A DNA stretch of 64,000 nucleotides. It comes from Tomocerus qinae (lineage: Eukaryota; Arthropoda; Collembola; Entomobryomorpha; Tomoceridae). Shown here in pieces: positions 59,287-64,000 of this stretch (positions are counted from its first letter, which is position 1; every line of letters starts with the position of its first letter). The stretch is taken from assembly GCA_020055645.1 (NCBI GenBank), contig CM034547.1, forward strand, positions 69,536,884 through 69,600,883. Direction: 5' to 3'. The notes beneath the pieces were generated by a model, which made no database searches, had not been told where the DNA came from, and saw nothing but the letters and a program-made list of their open reading frames with translations. Made by a program: the position numbers and the translations under genes.

Positions 59287-62200
59287 AGTTAGCAAAAAAT
59301 GCAGCTTGAGTCTACTTGAACTCCATATCTTTAATACAGCTGAGTGTGTTTCAAAACACAGAATTTTGACACCTTGCACGCTTATTTCGGGTACTTAGTG
59401 CACCTTGTTTTTGATGTGATTTATAACGGTATTGGTAATTTTAATATTTAGCCCCTTCCATTGGAACTTAAGTTGTAAAAATTATGATTAGGCCATCGTA
59501 ATAAATACTACAACTGGCTATTTTTGGTTCTGTCCAATTTATTCATCTGTCTCTTTTCAATGTTCATTGCATAATCAATAACAAGTAACAACTAGCTATT
59601 TGAAGGTTTATTGGGTTGATTTAATTGTTGGTTGAATGCATAATAAACGGTTGCTGTATTGTTAACGTTAAATGGTTAAAAATGACCAACACCATAGGCC
59701 ATAAAATATAATATTACATAAACATCTTTTAACACAGCTTAACACACTAATTCAGGGCTTATAGTATAATAATATGATCCAATTGCTTTCATTACCATAT
59801 GTTTAATTAGTTTTTATATTTACATCGCACTTTACTGTTCAACTGTTGAATTAAAATTACTTCACAACAAAACCCAATTTCGTTATGCTACCAAAGACCG
59901 TTCGTTGTGGAGTGTTGAATTATCGGCTGATACGGACTTTGGTAAATACTTTCATCGAAAATGACGGAAGTAGTCCATCAAGTTATAAAAACTATTTAAA
60001 TAATCATAGGCCTTTTAGTTTTAGTAATATAAAATTACAATGAAATAAATGGCGCATATTAGATTCATGCACATTAACATCAATTAAAAATAACTGCATG
60101 TAAAATGTAACTGTGTATTGTAAGTGACAGTTAAGACAAATATAGTCAAGCTACATACAAGCAAGTCCCAGGCATTTGTTCGTATACTTGGCATCATTTC
60201 TTAGCATAATATCTGAGTGAATAAAGCAAAACTAGATGGAAGATTTACAAATAGTTTTATTTATGTTCAAAGGACCAGTTGGAGAAAATTTTGATGTCAT
60301 CTAATTATCTTTCCATGTATTTATCTGACTTGAAAAAAGGAATTGACGGTCGAGATCAATTTTGAATGCCTTACAGGCAAACTTTATTTGGCGTATTCAA
60401 TTTATTTATTGAATACCCAAATAATATCAGACATGAACGTTTGCACTATTTTGGTCAGTTAAATTTTGAGCATCCGAACATTTTTGTAATAAAACTAAGA
60501 GTAAATCTTTCATGTCAATAAATATGCTTCGTTCAGGCTGTTATGATGTAGACCTCTGGCCGAATAGTTCTGTAAGAGCAATGCTAAGTCTTATATAATA
60601 TTATATCAGATACGCTTTTGATTATTTTCAGTTTCAGTTCAGCAATTTATTATGTGTCTTCATTATGGTTGAGTCTGACTTGTTCGCTTTTTATTTGATG
60701 GCTTGTGAAAAATGTGTAGTAGTAACTGTTGTATTAATTGTTTATCTATTTACAAAGCAGACACATCGCTTGACTAATCAGTTACAAAGTTACGAAGATA
60801 AAATCTCTATATCATAAGTAAGTACAATTCTTATGTATCCTATCCTTCTACTCAAGGTTTATTTTCCAACTTAAAAGTCGGCCCTCGGGCACTCCGAGTC
60901 TATCCGAATCTTAGATTTACCTTTTAAAATGTACCATGGCCATTCATGATTATTTGCCATAGCACTATTTACATAGCCTCGATACAAGTTTTATGAGACT
61001 GTACTTTTATTTTACTCTCACGTATTAAATCCCATTTCCGAAAGCCGACTGTATTTTCTATATACTTTAGGAGAATCGATAACCATTTGTGGATTCTTCC
61101 AATAACAATTACAGTTACAGTATATTTTCAGTAATGTAAGTATTGTAGGCAGTTAGATAAATTATTTATGATATTTACAATATACAATTGTCAATATGAT
61201 TAACAAAGGCTAAGAAAAAAGGCTGCTCATTTTAGTTTTTAAAGGTATTAGTCTCATACCACACAAAATGGGCGAGAGGTACATTTTTAATGGTTCACAG
61301 AAAATCCTCTGGCGACTAGAAGTGTAATTTACACGTATCAGCTATCATCGTAGTTTATTAGTTTATAGATATATTTTAATACAGTAAAATACTGGTAATC
61401 ACTACAATCTATCTTTTATAAATCTACATACAGCTATAAATTAAATAGATGTATTGATTAAATTATGTTCCAACAATCCAATAGCTAAAATGAAATATAC
61501 TACTTACTTTTTATGCATGCCATGCTATAAATACTTTTTTGAAAGTCAAATAGATACTGATGCAGATACAATTGATATCAAAAAGTTTGCTTGTGAAACT
61601 AAATGAAACATCGCTACATAATATTTAATAATTATTTGTCTAAAATACTTGGAACAGGTAACAATTTTATGTTTGTGCAGGTGCAGGCCATACCCATGTT
61701 TTATTTTATCCGGCTTTTTTACATTTTAACCAACTGGGTAAATTGGGTACTGCTAGCTGGTTTTAATTTTCACCATTGGTTAAAAATGATTTCAGCCACT
61801 AGCCGGAGAAACACTGGGTGTATGTAAATAGTAAATAAGTTTTAGGATACACAAAGGAAAAGGTAAAATCCCATCGAAGTCCCATTTTCCTTCTGTGCGG
61901 TGTGCTCTTCTTTGTTGTGGCCTAAACGGCATACATATAGCTAGAGATACATTTCAATTTAGGCCGTCAATCGCATATCATGCAGTTGCATATTCACAGT
62001 GGAATGGAAAATGAATTCCCCAGACGGATATACATTCTTATTTTGCCTAGTTTACAAAAGAACCTATCTATGTACATAGAATGTCGTATAATATATAAGT
62101 TTATATATCTGTAATGTTATTGCACCAAATAAGGATTTCCTATAAATTCATATGGCACGAAGGACTAAGTAGATGTCAATTTCAGATAGACAGACAACAG

Positions 62201-63459
62201 AATAAATACTGGCTACCAAAGCACCAACTGCGCCGGCAATTAATACAAATGCTCCTGGGTAAACACAAAGATTTACATTGGAAACAGAATGAGCACCAAA
62301 TGAAAACTTTCTCGGGTTTAGTAGCTAAAGGCTTGCGGGATTCGGTCTTTCAAAAATGTATTTCTCTAAAACCGAATAACTATTGCCATAAACTATCCAT
62401 ATACTATTAAACAAAAATTAAGACAAAATGTTCTTTCTCCTACTCGACAACATAAAATCTTAATGGTTGATTGTGAGTAGTAAAAGTTGGGTACCTTTGG
62501 TTAAATTAGTATACCTCAACGATTTAAAATAGTCGCAGGATTTAACCAGACATTTAATTTTCTTGGTCAATATGATGCGTGCTTGCATTTTAAGAACGAC
62601 AGTTTTGTTTTTATGCCAAAAGACCTTTTCGAAGGACCAATTTCCACGAGCCCTCGTAAATAGAAGAATAACGAGACATAATCACAGACTGTTGAGTGAG
62701 TAGGCAGATGCAGTTAGTTGGGCGCTGTTGCTAATAAAATGGAGAATGTATCTGTCAGTGCACTGCACTCCACAAGTCCAACCAAACTCTCCAATTTTCT
62801 CCATACTTTACTTCACCCCACTGCACTGACGAGGAAGCAGCGTCAACCGAGCAAATCAACGAAATGAAAAGTGAAATTACCTGGGTTGGGAAAGTTGTGA
62901 TGTATACTTATGACTAGACTGTCGGCAACCATCTGTAAATGAGAGTTGCAGTAAAACGAAACTTAAAGGAGAAACTTTCATCAAGTGAAAGCAATTGGAA
63001 TTCCTGCCTTAGCAGACTATACCAACCCACAAACCACAACCTGCAGCTATATACCTGTCCATTATATTCATTACAGTTCTGTCACTTTTACTTTACTTTC
63101 GGCATTCCCACTCCTCTAGGCAGACAGACAACCTCTACATGTAATAAATCCTCAAATGAATGTAAACAATCTAGAGATAGCAAATACGTCTGTACTGCAA
63201 AGCACTTCTATGTCACAGCAGTATGTAAATTGTAGGACAACACAGCCAGTAAAGTCTATCGTGAGAACGGATAAAGATAATACATGTATATAGGGCAATA
63301 GCGAATAATTGATTTCTTGAGAAGAAATAGAAGAACGCAGATCTAAATAGTGAATAATTGCCATTAGGCTAATACAATTAGATGCAAGAACATTATAGCC
63401 ATAGGCTTGTCATCTGGAAATAAGATTCTTTAGTAGATTTAAAACCAAGAATATCATAC
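59287..63459. other. Intergenic, no gene recognised
   Basis: About 4.2 kb of AT-rich sequence after EEF1E1. After the AATAAA at 59500 I see only short AT-driven open frames without domains or good splice sites, and no clear repeat family. Confidence 0.4.
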
Positions 63460-63677
63460 CTAAAAGTATACTCTTCTCTTCGACTAACTCCATTATGAAA
63501 ATTTAACCAACTTTCACCGCTTTTCGTTCCTTGTAAGAATTCTAAAAAGTTGGTGAAAGTTTCATTTGGGATTAACATAAAGAAAGTATTATGCATGGCA
63601 TCTTTTCTAAAACGTACATTGTTTATCATTTGTAAGAGCTTTGCTCTCATAGTCCTAAAAAACTGTACTAATTGCAA
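63460..63677 (-). CDS. Candidate internal exon of an unidentified gene
   Basis: An open frame of 72 codons plus 2 nt lies between a strong acceptor (TTTGTTTCTTTCCCAG) and a good donor (AG|GTATGA) on the minus strand. It encodes FFRTMRAKLLQMINNVRF, NTFFMLIPNETFTNFLEFLQ and GESWLNFHNGVSRREEYTF. I do not recognise the family. The gene would extend beyond the right edge; neighbouring exons inside the window were not found. Confidence 0.4.
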
Positions 63678-64000
63678 CTGGGAAAGAAACAAACAACTAC
63701 TTATCATGGTTGAGAGAAAGTTAACTTTCTCCTACATCTTCAAGAAATTAACAGGTCAACACCTAACACCTTTTGAAACCTTTACTCGGATAGTAACACT
63801 TTGTTAGTTATTTCTCATCGATTGTATGGAGAATTAATATATTTCCAAAAACATTATTTGTATAATGTTTCCCATAATAATTTTAAAACTAGGGACAATT
63901 TTAGAGTTTCAAAAGAAATATCACGAAATACAAAAACAAAAAATAATGTCTCAATCAGCAACATATTTCTTTGCGTGGAATTTATGCTTAAAAATTTCGC
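63678..64000. other. Right edge, no feature seen
   Basis: AT-rich. If the candidate exon to its left is real, this is intron of that minus-strand gene. No further exon is recognisable before the edge. Confidence 0.3.

Noticed and set aside
1..64000. CRISPR arrays, rRNA or tRNA genes
   Set aside because: No regularly spaced repeats of CRISPR type, and no rRNA or tRNA sequence was recognised; a tRNA scan was not possible here.

Overview
The window is nuclear DNA of an animal, most likely an arthropod (hexapod or crustacean). It is AT-rich. Its genes are split by many short introns with ordinary GT..AG borders. It carries a SmydA-type MYND/SET gene (a family expanded in arthropods) and a laminin alpha chain of the alpha-1/2 ('wing blister') layout. 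I could not name the species. Exon borders given here were read by eye from splice sites and reading phase, with no transcript data.

Layout. 0.2-0.9 kb (+): B9D1, a ciliary transition-zone protein, with one uninterrupted coding exon. 1.07-2.78 kb (-): a two-exon homologue of the bacterial sugar kinase AnmK, converging on B9D1 over a perfectly palindromic poly(A) signal. 3.6-25.5 kb (-): a complete laminin alpha gene with the order signal, LN, LE, L4, LE, L4, LE, coiled coil, LG1-5. Its introns hold several short foldback elements and a broken Penelope-like retroelement. 25.5-44.0 kb: about 18.5 kb with no recognisable gene, holding copies of two MITE families and one unexplained open frame. 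44.0-46.7 kb (+): a gene related to the helical-repeat region of ARID2/BAP170, with no ARID domain seen. 47.9-51.05 kb (-): a SmydA-like MYND/SET gene. 52.1-53.95 kb: a repeat cluster with a duplicated element, a 40-bp minisatellite and a near-perfect 178-bp foldback. 54.2-57.8 kb (-): ACTR8/ARP8, an INO80-complex subunit, with a 5'-truncated non-LTR retrotransposon and its 13-bp target-site duplication in an intron. 58.4-59.3 kb (+): EEF1E1/AIMP3, head-to-head with ACTR8. 63.46-63.68 kb (-): a lone candidate exon of an unknown gene that continues past the right edge.

The genes form no operon or pathway. They are ordinary housekeeping and developmental loci separated by transposon debris. The AnmK homologue is the most unusual content: a cell-wall recycling enzyme encoded in a lineage with no peptidoglycan, as a genuine intron-containing nuclear gene with its main signature motifs intact.
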